Positions 1-11,862 of a DNA stretch of 64,000 nt are shown here, one piece after another; position 1 is the first letter of the stretch, and each line of letters opens with the position of its first letter. The position numbers were made by a program, and so were the translations under genes. The DNA is from Eretmocerus hayati (taxonomy: Eukaryota > Arthropoda > Insecta > Hymenoptera > Aphelinidae). Where the stretch lies: assembly GCA_029851415.1 (NCBI GenBank), contig CM056744.1, positions 71,186,172-71,250,171 of the forward strand, read 5' to 3'. The notes under the pieces are model-generated. The model saw only the letters and a program-made list of their open reading frames with translations, did no database searches and was not told the origin of the DNA.

Positions 1-3000
1 GCGTTGGATTGACGCTGTGGAACGATTTCAATGATGACCCAATCACTCGTTGCGTCATTGACCAATCGAGATGAATACTACAGGATCGGATTGGAATCGT
101 GGGTGCATGGTCTCTGACCTCCTCAATACTCACAATCAGGATTGAACTCCTCCAGGTTTCATATATTCCAATCGAATTCAATACTGCTGAGCAGGATTGG
201 AACGGCCTGAAGATGCGTTCTGCTATCGGTCTGAATCCTGCTAGGCAGCATTGAATTGACTGCGTTAATCGATGTCAATGTTGAACCAATCACTCCTTGC
301 GTCATTGACTAATCGAGATAATACTACAGAATCAAATTGGAATCGTGAGTGCATGGTCATTCCATCCTCCTCAATACTCACAATCAGTATTGAACTCCTC
401 TAGGTTTCTTATATTCCAATCGGATTGAATACTGCTGAGCAGGATTGGAACGGCCTGAAGATGAGTTATGCTATCGAAGTGAATCCCGCCAGGAGGCTAT
501 GGATTGACGGTGTTGATCTATTTCAATGATAACCCAATCACTCGTTGCGTCATTGACCAATCGAGCTGAATACTGTAGGATGGAATTCGGATCGTGGGAC
601 CATGTTCTCTATCCTCCTCAATCCTCACAATCAGTATTGAACTCCTCTAGATTTCATATATTCCAATCGAATCCAATACTGCTGAGCAGGATTGGAACGG
701 CCTGAAGATGAGTTTTGCTATCGGTCTGAATCCTGCCAGGCAGCATTCAGCCGACTCCGTCAATCGATTTCAATGATGACCCAAGCACTCATTGCGTGAT
801 TGACCAATCGAGATGAATACCACAGGATTGGATTGGAATCGTGGGTGCATGGTCATTCTATACTCCTCGATACTCACAATCAGTATTGAACTCCCTCTAG
901 GTTTCGTATAATCCAATCGAATTAAATACTGCTGAGCAGAATTGGAACGGCCTGAAGATGAGTTTTGCTATCAGTCTGAATCCTGCCAGGCAGCGTTGGA
1001 TTGATGCTGTGGAACGATTTCAATGATGACCCAATCACTCGTTGCGTCATTGACCAATCGAGATGAATACTACAGGATCGGATTGGAATCGTGGGTGCAT
1101 GGTCTCTGACCTCCTCAATACTCACAATCAGGATTGAACTCCTCCAGGTTTCTTATATTCCAATCGGATTTAATACTGCTGAGCAGGATTGGAACGGCCT
1201 GAAGATGAGTTTTGCTATCGGTCTCTATCCTGCCAGGCAGCATTGAGTTGACTGCGTCAATCGATTTCGATGATGACCGAATCTCTCATTACGTGATTGA
1301 CCGATCGAGATGAATACTGCAGAATCAGACTGGAATCGCGGGTGCATGGATATTCTATCCCTCTCAATACTCACGATCAGTATTCAACTTCTCTAAATTC
1401 CATATATGTCAATCAAATTCAATACTGCTGAGCAGAATTGGAATGGCCTGGAGCTGAGTTTTGCTATCGGTCTGAATCCTGCCAGGCAGCATTGAGTTGA
1501 CTGCGGCAATCGATTTCGATGATGACCCAATCTCTCATTACGTGATCGACCGATCGAGATGAATGCTACAGAATCGGATTGGAATCGCGGGGGCATGGTC
1601 TCTATCCTCCTCAATCCTCACAATCAGTATTGAACTCCTCTAGATTTCATATATTCCAATCGAATTCAATACTGCTCAGCAGGATTGGAACGGCCTGAAG
1701 ATGAGTTTTGCTATCGGTCTCTCTCCTGCCAGGCAGCATTGAGTTGACTGCGTCAATCGATTTCGATGATGACCCAAGCACCCATTGCGTGATTGACCAA
1801 TCGAGATGAATACCACAGGATTGGATTGGAATCGTGGGTGCATGGTCATTCTATACTGCTCGATACTCACAATCAGTATTGAACTCCCTCTAGGTATCGT
1901 ATAATCCAATCGAATTAAATACTGCTGAACAGGATTGGAACGGCCTGAAGATGAGTTTTGCTTTCAGTCTGAATCCTGCCAGGCAGCGTTGGATTGACGG
2001 TGTGGGACGATTTCAATGATTACGCAATCACTCGTTGCGTCATTGACCAATCAAGATGAATACTCCAGGATCGGATTGGAATCGTGGAAGCATGGTCTCT
2101 ATGCTCCTCAATACTTACAATCGGTATTGAACTTCTCTGAATTCGATGTATTTCAATCAAATACAATACTGCTGAGCAGGATTGGTACGCTCTGAAAATG
2201 AGTTTCGCTATCAGTGTGAATCCTGCCAGGCAGCATTTAGTCGACTGCGTCAATCGATTTCAATGATGACCCAATCAGTCATTCCGTGATTGACCGATCG
2301 AGATGAATACTACAGAATCGGATTGGAATCGCGTGTGCATGGTTATTCTATCCTTCTCAATACTCACAATCAGTATTCAACTGCTCAAAGTTTCGTATAT
2401 TCCAATCGAATTCAATACTGCTGAGCAGGATTGGAACGGCCTGAAGATGAGTTTTGCTATCGGTCTGAATCCTGCCAGGCAGCATTCAGCCGACTCCGTC
2501 AATCGATTTCAATGATGACCCAAGCACTCATTGCATGATTGACCAATCGAGATGAAAACCACAGGATTGGATTGGAATCGTGGGTGCATGGTCGTTCTAT
2601 ACTCCTCGATACTCACAATCAGTATTGATTTCCCTCTAGGTTTCGTATAATCCAATCGAATTAAATACTGCTGAGCAGGATTGGAACGGCCTGAAGATGA
2701 GTTTTGCTATCAGTCTGAATCCTGCCAGGCAGCGTTGGATTGACGGTGTGGAACGATTCCAATGATGACCCAATCACTCGTTGCGTCATTGACCAATCGA
2801 GATGAATACTACAGGATCGGATTGGAATCGTGGGTTTATGGTCTCTGACCTCCTCAATACTCACAATAAGGATTGAACTCCTCCAGGTTTCATATATTCC
2901 AATTGAATTCAATACTGCTGAGCAAGATTGGAACGGCCTGAAGATGCGTTCTGCTATCGGTCTGGATCCTGCTAGGCAGCATTGAGTTGACTGCGTCAAT

Positions 3001-6000
3001 CGATTTCGATGATGACCCAATCTCTCATTACGTGATAGACCGATCGAGATGAATACTGCAGAATCAGACTGGAATCGCGGGTGCATGGATATTCTATCCC
3101 TCTCAATACTCACGATCAGTATTCAACTTCTCTAGATTCCATATATGTCAATCAAATTCAATACTGCTGAGCAGGATTGGAATGGCCTGGAGCTGAGTTT
3201 CGCTTTCGGTCTGAATCCTGCCAGGCAGCATTGAGTTGACTGCGTCAATCGATTTCGATGATGACCCAATCTCTCATTACGTGATTGACCGATCGAGATG
3301 AATACTGCAGAATCAGACTGGAATCGCGGGTGCATGGATATTCTATCCCTCTCAATACTCACGATCAGTATTCAACTTCTCTAGATTCCATATATGTCAA
3401 TCAAATTCAATACTGCTGAGCAGCATTGGAATGGCCCGGAGCTGAGTTTCGCTATCGGTCTGAATCCTGCCAGGCAGCATTGAGTTGACTGCGGCAATCG
3501 ATTTCAATGATGACCCAATCTCTCATTACGTGGTCGACCGATCGAGATGAATGCTACAGAATCGGATTGGAATCGCGGGGGCATGGTCTCTATCCTCCTC
3601 AATCCTCACAATCAGTATTGAACTCTTCTAGATTTCATATATTCCAATCGAATTCAATACTGCTGAGCAGGATTGGAACGGCCTGAAGATGAGTTTTGCT
3701 ATCGGTCTGAATCCTGCCAGGCAGCATTCAGCCGACTCCGTCAATCGATTTCAATGGTGACCCAAGCACTCGTTGCGTCATTGACCAATCGAGATGAATA
3801 CTACAGGATCGGATTGGAATCGTGGGTGCATGCTCTCTGACCTCCTCAATACTCACAATCAGGATTGAACTCCTCCAGGTTTCATATATTCCAATTGAAT
3901 TCAATACTGCTGAGCAGGATTGGAACGGCCTGAAGATGCGTTCTGCTATCGGTCTGAATCCTGCTAGGCAGCATTGAGTTGACTGCGTCAATCGATTTCG
4001 ATGATGACCCAATCTCTCATTACGTGATTGACCGATCGAGATGAATACTGCAGAATCAGACTGGAATCGCGGGTGCATGGATATTCTATCCCTCTCAATA
4101 CTCACGATCAGTATTCAACTTCTCTAGATTCCATATATGTCAATCAAATTCAATACTGCTGAGCAGGATTGGAATGGCCTGGAGCTGAGTTTCGCTATCG
4201 GTCTGAATCCTGCCAGGCAGCATTGAGTTGACTGCGGCAATCGATTTCGATGATGACCCAATCTCTCATTACGTGATCGACCGATCGAGATGAATGCTAC
4301 AGAATCGGATTGGAATCGCGGGGGCATGGTCTCTATCCTCCTCAATCCTCACAATCAGGATTGAACTCCTCCAGGTTTCATATATTCCAACCGAATTCAA
4401 TACTGCTGAGCAGGATTGGAACGGCCTGAAGATGCGTTCTGCTATCGGTCTGAATCCTGCTAGGCAGCATTGAATTGACTGCGTTAATCGATGTCAATGT
4501 TTAACCAATAACTTCTTGCGTCATTGATGAATCGAGATAATACTACAGAATCAAATTGGAATCGTGAGTGCATGGTCATTCCATCCTCCTCAATACTCAC
4601 GATCAGTATTGAATTCCTCAAGGTATCATATATGTGACTCAAATCCAATACTGCTAAGCAGGATTGGAACGGCCTGAAGATGAGTTTTGCCATCGGTCTG
4701 AATCCTGCCAGGAACCATTCAGCCGACTCCGTCAATCGATTCCAACGATGACCCAATCTCTCATCACGTGATTGACCGATCGAGATAATACTACGGAATC
4801 GGATCGGAATCGCGGGTGCATGGATATTCTATCCCTCTCAATACTCACAATCAGTAACAACATCTTTAGATTCCATATATGTCAATCGAGTCCAATACTG
4901 CTGAGCGGGATTGGAACGGCCCGGAGATGAGTTTTGCTATCGGTCTGGATCCTCCCCGGAGGCATTGAATCGACGGTTTGAATCGTTTCCAATGATGTCC
5001 TAAGCACTCGTTGCGTCATTGACCAATCGAGATGAATATTACAGGATCGGATTGGAATCGTGGTTGCATGGTCTCTATCCTCCTTAATACTCACAAACAG
5101 TATTGAACTCCTCTGGCTTTCATATATGTCGATCAAATCCAATACTGCTGAGCAGGATTGGGACGGCCTGAAGATGCGGTTCGCTATCGGTCTGAATCCA
5201 CCCAGGCATTATTGAATTGACTGCGTCAATCAATGTCAATGTTGAACCAATCACTCCTTGCGTCATTGACTGATCAAGATGAATGCTACAGAATCGAATC
5301 GGAATCGTGAATGCATGGTCATTCTATCCTCCTGAATACTCACAATCACTATTGAATTCCTCTAGGTTTCTTGTTTTCCAATCGACTTCAATACTGCTGA
5401 GCAGGATTGGTACGGCCTGAAGATGAGTTTTGACATCGTTCTGAATCCTGCCAGGCAGCATTAATTGACGATGTCGATCGATTCCAATGATGAACCAATC
5501 ACTCGTTGCGTCATTGACCAATCGAGATGAATACTACAGGATCGGATTGGGATCAAGGGTGCATGGTCTCTATCCTTCTCAATACTCACAGTCAGTATTG
5601 AACTCCTCTGGGATCCGTATATCCCAACCGAATTCAATACTGCTGAGCAGGATTGGAACGGCCTGAAGATAAGTTTTGCTCTCTGTCTGAATCCTGCCAG
5701 GCAGCATTCAGTCAACTCCGTCAATCGATTACAATGATGACCGAATCACTCATTGAGTGATCGACTAATCGAGATGAATACTACAGGATCCGATTGGGCT
5801 CGTGGGTGCATAGATATTCTATCCCTGTGAATACTCACAATCAGTATTCATCTCCTCTAGAATCCATATATGTCGATCAAATCAAATATTGCTGAGCAGG
5901 GTTAGAACGGCCTGAAGATGAGTTTTGCTATCGGTCTGAATCCTGCCTAGCAGCATTGAATTGACGGTGTGGATCAATTTCAATGATGACCCAATGACTC

Positions 6001-6815
6001 GTTGCGTGATTGACCGATCGAGATGAATACTACACGATCGGATTGGGATCGTGGGTGCATGGTCTCTATCCTCCTCGATACTCACAATCAGTATTGAACT
6101 CCTCTAGGTTTCATATATTCCAATTGGATTCAATACTGCTGAGCAAGATCGGAACGGCCTGGAGATGAGTTTCGCTATCGGTCTGAATCCTGCCAGGCAG
6201 CATTGAGGTGACTGCGTCAATCGATTTCGATGATGACCTCATCACTCATCGCGTGATTGACCAATCGAGATGAATGCTACAGAACCGGATTGGAAACGCG
6301 GGTGCAAGGATATTCACTCACTCTCAATACTCGCAATCAGTAAGAACTCCTCTAGATTCCATATATGTCAATCAAATCAAATACTTCCGAGCAGGATTGG
6401 AACGGCCTGAGGGTGAGTTTTGCTATCGGTCTGAATCCTGACAGGAGGCATTGAATTGACGGTGTGAATAGAATTCAATGATGACCCAAGCACTCGTTGC
6501 GTCATTGACCAATCGAGATGAATACTACAGGATCGGATTGGAATAGTGGGTGCATGGTTTCTATCTTCCTCAATACTCACAATCAGTATCGAACTCCTCT
6601 AGGTTTCATATATGTCATCAAATTCAATACTGCTGAGCAGGATTGGAACGGCCTGAAGATGCGTTTTGCTATCGGTCTGAATCCTGCCAGGCAGCATTGA
6701 ATTGACTGCGTCAATCGATGTCAATGTTGAACCAATCACTCCTTGCACGATTGACCAATCGAGATGAATAATTCAGAATCGAATTGGAATCGTGTGAGCG
6801 TGGTCATCCTATCCT
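1..6815. repeat. Satellite array, left part (~247-bp monomer, ~27 copies)
   Basis: Head-to-tail repeats of about 247 bp. The anchor CTGCTGAGCAGGATTGGAA or a close variant returns at about 182, 429, 676 and 926, and so on to the end of the block. Monomers differ by point changes and small indels, so this is an aged array. Some groups of four monomers are closer to each other (around 2661-3113 and 3728-4105, about 992 bp apart), showing local higher-order copying. Within a monomer, the segment around AATACTACAGGATCGGATTGG resembles the anchor segment, hinting at an older shorter unit. The 60-150-codon frames here are not genes. The array is interrupted at 6815 by an LTR element and resumes at 31862. 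Confidence 0.95.
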
Positions 6816-6819
6816 CCTT
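6816..6819. other. Left target-site duplication (CCTT) of the LTR element
   Basis: CCTT directly precedes the TG of the 5' LTR, and CCTT directly follows the CA of the 3' LTR at 31858-31861. Four bases is the usual duplication for insect mdg1/412-type Ty3/gypsy elements. Confidence 0.85.
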
Positions 6820-6837
6820 TGCAACGTGGACGTTGCA
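6820..6837. repeat. Palindrome at the LTR 5' terminus
   Basis: TGCAACGTGGACGTTGCA: two perfect 8-bp arms around GG, starting at the first base of the LTR. The copy in the 3' LTR is at 30437-30454. Confidence 0.85.
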
Positions 6838-6872
6838 GCATGCTTTTCGTCTCCTCTCGTTAAACCCTCGTG

Positions 6873-6945
6873 GTCACCTCGGGCAAAGTGAATCAAGGTC
6901 TGATTTTCGTGTGTTATACTTTTTTGTTGAGGTGCCCGAGGTGAC
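6873..6945 (+). promoter_or_regulatory. LTR stem-loop with 13-bp perfect stem
   Basis: The 13 bases at 6873-6885 (GTCACCTCGGGCA) are complementary to 6933-6945. Pyrimidine-rich DNA upstream (CGTCTCCTCTCGT) also resembles the complement of the DNA after 6945, so the fold may extend. The loop holds a TATA-like GTTATACTTTT. A role in transcription or RNA folding is inference. The 3' LTR has the same stem. Confidence 0.5.
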
Positions 6946-7340
6946 GAGAAGAAGACGACAACGACGTTTCAAACGGGCTGATGGCTCCCGCCACCAGCGT
7001 GGTGGCAGCACCTCCCAGCCCACCAAGCCGGGCGGCGCAGCGCTTGCGCGGGCTAGAGGAAGCCGCGCCGCGCATCGCCGGCCGGCAATCTTGGGATGGC
7101 TCCCGGCCTAGATAGACCTCCCTGTAGATCGTGCCCTTAAATTCGCCGCGTGCTCCAGGAGTAGCGACCTAGGACGGGTCCAGTGATCGCGCCGCGGGTG
7201 CACAAGACGTTTCGTGTGTGTGTGGGTGAACCCAGTGCTAGTGCCAAGACTTGCGTTAGCGTGTGCTGACGCGTGGCCACCACACACGACCACATCTCGC
7301 CCAGGGTACACAGCTTTTGGAGGGTGACCCGGACTGGGCT

Positions 7341-7412
7341 AGAGAGAGAGAGAGAGCTGCAGCAGCAGCGAAATCAAGCAGCCCCAGCAGCAGAGCAGCA
7401 ACAGCGCAGCAG
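7341..7412 (+). promoter_or_regulatory. (GA)n and CAG-rich tract in the LTR
   Basis: Sixteen bases of alternating AG followed by CAG/AGC-rich sequence. GA repeats bind GAGA-factor-type proteins in insect promoters (established); a promoter role here is only inferred from position inside the LTR. It is also present in the 3' LTR near 30958. Confidence 0.3.
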
Positions 7413-8171
7413 TAGCGCCATCGCAGTGAGCTTCCGGACGATCGACATAGACCTACGCGGTGAGTGGCATTACGTCTTCCCCAGGGTGCATCCGCCCTCA
7501 TCGTGAACCTCCCCGGGCGGAGAGTCGTGTCCAGGGCTACCGGGTGGCCTATTTCCCAGCTCGCGACGCGGTGTGTCCTTCTTGTCCGCCGACCCATTGC
7601 GTCGTAACCGTGTCCCTCCAACCCCCCGCGCCAATATTAGCATGCACGTTTTGGCCATGCTGGGCCACGCGGGTCGATGTAGCGGCCATTTTGCGTAATA
7701 ATTCTGACTTCCGGAGACGAAGGCGCGGAGAGTTGGAGAGGGACGGGCCCGCCGGCTGGGGAAATAGCTCCCCCCCCCCCTCGCGTTAGCTCCGCCCACA
7801 ATGTATATGGGTGATTCCGCCGAAACAGTGCAGTGAGTAATTTCGAGTCAATGTACGGGGGTGTTTCCGCTGTAAAGTGACTTTTTGATATTGTGATTTT
7901 CTGTGAATTATTGGACAAATGAACGATTTGATGACAGTTTTCGCCTTAGATGGCGTTGTGAGTAGGTTTATCGACCTGCGAGTCGGGAAATGCGATTTCT
8001 GAAAGCAATAAATCCGTTTATATTTTTCTGAACGACGAGAGTGATTATTTGTGTCGATCGAATTCTACCATCGTCCGCAGAATACATTCGCGTTTTTCAG
8101 GTGCTCCCAAGATGCCCCACTGTCCCGCCCCTCGTGGCGCGGGGTGCCTGGCCCTAACCCGATCCGGCCCA

Positions 8172-8177
8172 AATAAA
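8172..8177 (+). promoter_or_regulatory. AATAAA, candidate LTR polyadenylation signal (5' copy)
   Basis: AATAAA about 70 bp before the LTR end. A second AATAAA lies at 8007-8012. Which is used, and where R ends, cannot be read from the sequence. Confidence 0.4.
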
Positions 8178-8243
8178 TGAGTCGGCGTTGGGTGGGTTTA
8201 TCTTTTCAGGAAATTTCCCCCTGCTGATGCCCGCCACGTTACA

Positions 8244-8260
8244 TGGCGATCCTGCCAGGA
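8244..8260 (+). promoter_or_regulatory. Primer-binding site, tRNA-Arg type
   Basis: TGGCGATCCTGCCAGGA lies directly after the CA of the 5' LTR. Its complement ends in GGATCGCCA, matching the 3' end of insect tRNA-Arg(ACG) including the added CCA. The match is recalled from knowledge of that tRNA, not searched. tRNA-Arg primes mdg1 and 412 of Drosophila. Confidence 0.85.
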
Positions 8261-8980
8261 TTTCGATGCAAGCCTATAACCTTCTGCAGCCTCTCGAATC
8301 CATACGCGATTTATTGTTATTCATCTATATATAATTGTAAATAGCTGAAAATCTTCGAATGAAATCGCACTGATTTTTCGCCGATTACGTGACTGAACCA
8401 CGCGATTCGATTTCTGCTAATTTGCTCGTTGCGATAAGCGTTGCGATTCATTTGTTCTATCGATTAAACCGGTAGAGGGCGTCTCCGAAATTCCGATTTC
8501 GTCTTGGGGGCAAAATGCTTCGGAGCTTCTGGGTTTTCGGACTATTTTCTGTAGAATCTGCACAACTCTCATCGGATAGATCAGCGGAACATGCTCTCAC
8601 ATCGCGAAGCAAGTGCGAGCAATGCATGAAATCGTAGGGCACTGTTCGACTCGCGCGGGATAACTCGAGGAGCTGAAGCGTTCCCATACCAAATGCGGAC
8701 ACCTGCGAAGGATACACGACTCTCCGTCCCCATCTGATTACATTGCATGCCATTTCAAGAATAGTAGTGTGAATAGAGGAGGAAGGGGACTCGCACATCC
8801 TTATCCTTGCCCAATTTCCCAGAATTTTCCGTCGAGGATTCAAAACCTCAACAAGGAGTCCGCCGAGACAATCGTCTCATCAGGGTCCGCCAGTGGGTTT
8901 GGGGGTCCGCCTATCTCATCGAGAGAGTAACTACCCTAATTATCCCGTGGCAAGTTGAACGTCACCGCGTAGGCATCAAG
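8261..8980 (+). other. Leader between primer site and first ORF
   Basis: About 720 bp with no supported gene. The frame of the downstream ORF stays open back to about 8807, but it has no ATG before 8981. A minus-strand frame across 8457-8843 has no recognisable content. Several TCCGCC hexamers occur near 8858-8912. Confidence 0.6.
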
Positions 8981-10693
8981 ATGTTCGGTAGAAAACCAAC
9001 AACGTCGATCCCATCGGGAGATCGACATGAGAGAATGACGATTACGCCGGATGTTGCTGGAATACTCGGCAAGGATCCGCGATATGTAGAGGCAGCCAAG
9101 CTGGTTGCGAGTCACGATTATAAAGAGGTTATGGTTCGATTGAATGAGGCTGGTCTCAGTCTAGGCGGCACACGTAATGCTCTACGCGTACGTTTGCTCC
9201 GCAACAATCTTTTGACCATAAACCCAAAGGAAGATGTACGATGGAACCCAGAGATTGACGAGCGTTCGAAGGAACACCCACCCCTCTCACCAGCTGCTTT
9301 ACAGGTAATGGCAGATATAGAGGGCGTGGAGATCGGGAGTGAAAATGGATCCGAAGTCGAGTACGAGTATGTTGTGGATGATCCGCCGGTGGTGACTTCG
9401 TCAACCAGGGTAACACAGAGTGGAATTGTGACCACTGTGGCCAACCCGTGCTCAATGATAACCGTCACGAGCTTGCATGGACCCATAGCAACTCGAGATC
9501 CCGTTCTGCTATCTGGCTATACGAATTTGCCTACCGCAGCTGAGTCTTTCCGCCAGATAGGCCACAATGCAACTTTCGCCGGGTGGGCCAACACCATGTT
9601 GCCTAACCCAGCCGATGCAGTTATCGGTCCGCCTCAGACTGATGCTACTAGGCGAATAGGTGGAAGAGGTTTGAGTTTCGAAGAAACTTGGTCTCGGTTG
9701 CAAGATCGACTGATCAGTTGCGAGATTGGAAACAAGAACAGCGATGAGCAAGTACTATTGAATTGTTGTGATAGTCCGAAGTCTGTTGAATTGACTGAAT
9801 CGGGAGTACGATCTACGCCTGTTAGCCGAAGCTGGGAAGATGAAAGCCAGATTGAAAACGCTAGAACATTGAACCCATCACGAGGAATTAATGAGATAGA
9901 GGTCCACCAAAGGAACGCCGAGAAGACTCATCATGATGGCCGAGGACAACCACAGACGATCCTGCTGCAGAAACAGCATGCACAACTGCTGTCTCGTATT
10001 GGCAAAGAAAGGTCTGTAGATGTTCCCACGCGTCTCACGAGTCGCTGCCAGTCGCACCATTCGTCGCATCAGGCGAGTGATTGGCTCTCGGAATCGCCAA
10101 GCCGTGACGAGACGAAGCCAAGGGTGTTAGATACACACCTCCCTGCTCTGAACGCCTCATCACAGCCCGCATCAGAGAAGAGACAGGTGGAACATGGAGA
10201 ATCAGTCGACAACCTCAAACTGAGTCAACCCATGGCTGAGTTGGTATCGAGGAATTATAGGTATTTGGAGTTGGCGGAGCGAGTATGCCGCTTACCCTTC
10301 AACGAAGTAAAACGCCTCCTGTGCCACCGTAAACTCAACACTATGGGAAGTATCAGTACATTGAGAAGCAGACTGATTCGAGCGGATATATTGTGGATGA
10401 ATCCGAATGAAGAAGTCCCGTGGAATGCGAAGATGGATGGACCCTTGCAAAAGTGCTCATCTTGGTTCTCTATGAAACAAAGCCAGCCATTTTTTGTGGA
10501 CGAGCCACGCCAGAGAACGGAGATTATCTCGCCAACCGTCCGAGTTTCCATCACCGCGGTAATGCAAACTACGCCAACGGTGGCAACTGCGGTAATAGGT
10601 CCTGTGACAGTTGAGACTTTCAGTATCTCCCAAGCTGTGGTATCTCCGGTAGAGGTGTCCAGTCTCGAGAGATTGATGAGAGTCCTAATGTGA
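8981..10693 (+). CDS. Gag-like protein with two SAP-like repeats (LTR element ORF)
   Basis: A 570-residue ORF, the only sizeable one in the LTR element. The ATG at 8981 is chosen because the open frame upstream contains no ATG and this one has A at -3; the ATG at 9035 is an alternative. Residues ~35-93 and ~428-486 are diverged copies of one ~59-residue unit: a helix, a SAP-like core (V..L...GL...G....LR.RL and V.RLL...L...G....LR.RL) and a tail NP.E.V.WN...D. SAP modules bind nucleic acid. Between the copies lies ~330 residues of polar, low-complexity sequence rich in Ser, Gln, His and Arg. There is no zinc knuckle, protease or polymerase motif. By position it corresponds to gag, so a structural RNA-binding role is plausible but inferred. 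No full-length homologue was recognised. Confidence 0.7.
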   Translation: MFGRKPTTSIPSGDRHERMTITPDVAGILGKDPRYVEAAKLVASHDYKEVMVRLNEAGLSLGGTRNALRVRLLRNNLLTINPKEDVRWNPEIDERSKEHPPLSPAALQVMADIEGVEIGSENGSEVEYEYVVDDPPVVTSSTRVTQSGIVTTVANPCSMITVTSLHGPIATRDPVLLSGYTNLPTAAESFRQIGHNATFAGWANTMLPNPADAVIGPPQTDATRRIGGRGLSFEETWSRLQDRLISCEIGNKNSDEQVLLNCCDSPKSVELTESGVRSTPVSRSWEDESQIENARTLNPSRGINEIEVHQRNAEKTHHDGRGQPQTILLQKQHAQLLSRIGKERSVDVPTRLTSRCQSHHSSHQASDWLSESPSRDETKPRVLDTHLPALNASSQPASEKRQVEHGESVDNLKLSQPMAELVSRNYRYLELAERVCRLPFNEVKRLLCHRKLNTMGSISTLRSRLIRADILWMNPNEEVPWNAKMDGPLQKCSSWFSMKQSQPFFVDEPRQRTEIISPTVRVSITAVMQTTPTVATAVIGPVTVETFSISQAVVSPVEVSSLERLMRVLM

Positions 10694-10845
10694 AGTCGAA
10701 AGAGAACGACGAGGGTCCGGGACGGATGCCTCTCCTCAGAAATCCGCCGCTGAGTGAAGCGAAGTTGGGAAAACCTGTGTATTTTATGAGTTGTGTGAGT
10801 GGAGCAAATGCAATTGATGTCGGCTAACTCATCGAGCACCTATCA

Positions 10846-10872
10846 GGAGTGAGGATCCCGGGATCTACTCTT
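10846..10872 (+). other. Apical-motif hairpin 1
   Basis: Outer stem GAGT/ACTC, then G.U, an unpaired AG on the 5' side, GATC paired with GATC, and loop CCGG. Confidence 0.65.
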
Positions 10873-11283
10873 AGACCACGCTGCAGATGAGGTTAGCTAA
10901 GAAGTCTTGAGATGAAAATGATGTGTGATTAGCCTTTGAAAGAAAAGAGAAGAAAGATAGCGAAAATTCATAGAGTTGTTGATGCGAAGAATGCTTGAAA
11001 CCGACAGTTCGTAGCCGTTGGAATTGGAAGATTGTATGATTCGCCAAGTGGTCTGAGATTATTTGATCATGGCGTTTTGTCTTGTCTATCCGCCAAATGA
11101 GGGTCGTAGGGACCTACCCTCATTCCAATCCGCCACGAAATGTTTGCCCAGGGTTGCTGACAGGGCAGATCTGGTCTGCATCGAGGCTAAGCCCAAAGGT
11201 GGGCAGCGAGTGCAGGGGTCTGACTTCGCGCCATGCTGTTGCAAGCAAAACCATAGGGCGAGGACCATGCAGATCTGCCCTTC

Positions 11284-11315
11284 AAAAAAAAAAAAAAAAA
11301 CTTCCTTCGGGGAAG
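11284..11315 (+). other. A17 run followed by a UUCG-type hairpin
   Basis: Seventeen A residues, then CTTCCTTCGGGGAAG, which can fold with CTTCC against GGAAG around a UUCG-containing loop. It could be the tail of an old retroposed insertion or a structured RNA part. No duplication flanking it was found. Confidence 0.35.
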
Positions 11316-11364
11316 AATAGCCATTGATCAATGGTCATATGGACTTCTCCGGTTGTCGGAGCGG

Positions 11365-11396
11365 GTAAGAGCGAGGATCGCATGATCTACTTTTAC
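11365..11396 (+). other. Apical-motif hairpin 2
   Basis: Outer stem GTAAGAG/CTTTTAC (with one G.U), a C/A mismatch, G.U, AG bulge, GATC/GATC, loop GCAT. An AGCG/CGCT pair lies just outside. Confidence 0.65.
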
Positions 11397-11475
11397 ATCT
11401 CGCTGCCAAAATAAAACGGAATCACCAAGGAGCAGGAGTCAAGTGGTTTCCGCCCGTTATGGTTGTATTCTGATG

Positions 11476-11513
11476 AGGTGGGGGTGAGGATCCTGATGAT
11501 CTGCCCTCGACCT
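11476..11513 (+). other. Apical-motif hairpin 3
   Basis: Outer stem AGGT-GGGGG against CCCTC-G-ACCT (one bulged G, one G.U), then U.G, G.U, AG bulge, GATC/GATC and a 5-nt loop CTGAT. Confidence 0.65.
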
Positions 11514-11582
11514 TTGTTGTGCGAAAGAGAAGAGAAATTCGTGAATCTGTCTGAGGAACGATCTGCTCTCCAGTCGCGATAG

Positions 11583-11630
11583 AAACTGGCAAGGAGTGAG
11601 GATCACGTGATCCACTCCCGAACAATTTCC
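11583..11630 (+). other. Apical-motif hairpin 4
   Basis: Inner stem GGAGTG/CACTCC, AG bulge, GATC/GATC, loop ACGT. Here the pair next to the bulge is G-C instead of the usual G.U. An outer GAAACTG/CAATTTC arm pairs with one mismatch. Confidence 0.65.
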
Positions 11631-11862
11631 CGCGATGAAATGGATGACTCGTGGCTTGAAAGCCGAGAGCTAGCCAACGCCGGGGTAGATCCGCAATTGA
11701 GCAGAACGTGTTCGTAACGGAGCAAGCAATCAGGAGCTGAGTCGCCCGGAGGCTTGACCAAGACTGAAAGACGAGAGAAAGAGGATCGTGGACATCCTCA
11801 CTCGAGTCCTTGCTCCAGTAACGAACTTCATGAGTTATAAGAGATCTGCTCTCTAGTCGCGA

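Larger units (their letters stand above)
6820..8243 (+). repeat. 5' LTR (1424 bp)
   Basis: Matches 30437-31857 with about 23 substitutions and a length difference in one C run. It begins TGCAACGTGG and ends CCACGTTACA, a TG...CA pair that is also an imperfect terminal inverted repeat (9 of 10). It contains a (GA)n/CAG-rich tract and a late AATAAA. Short frames on both strands are shared by both LTRs but have no recognisable product. Confidence 0.95.

Noticed and set aside
922..6700. Many 60-150-codon frames in the satellite, often starting MSIEEDRDHAPTIPIRS-like on the minus strand
   Set aside because: They recur once per monomer with frameshifts and stops in neighbouring monomers, run in several frames on both strands, and show no domain. 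They follow from monomer sequence and length, not coding selection.
7108..7918. Overlapping frames of up to 121 codons on both strands of the LTR (and copies at 30725-31622)
   Set aside because: They arise in a GC-rich LTR on both strands at once, with low-complexity Ala/Gln/Arg content. LTR function explains the conservation between the two copies.
8807..8980. Start of the gag-like ORF at 8807
   Set aside because: The codon there is TTG, and the frame has no ATG until 8981. The intervening translation does not look like protein.
11593..11618. Resemblance of TGAGGATCA in some hairpins to the MS2 phage coat-protein operator
   Set aside because: Only the short 5' half matches. The pairing partner and loop differ, and the GATC/GATC stem is specific to this set.
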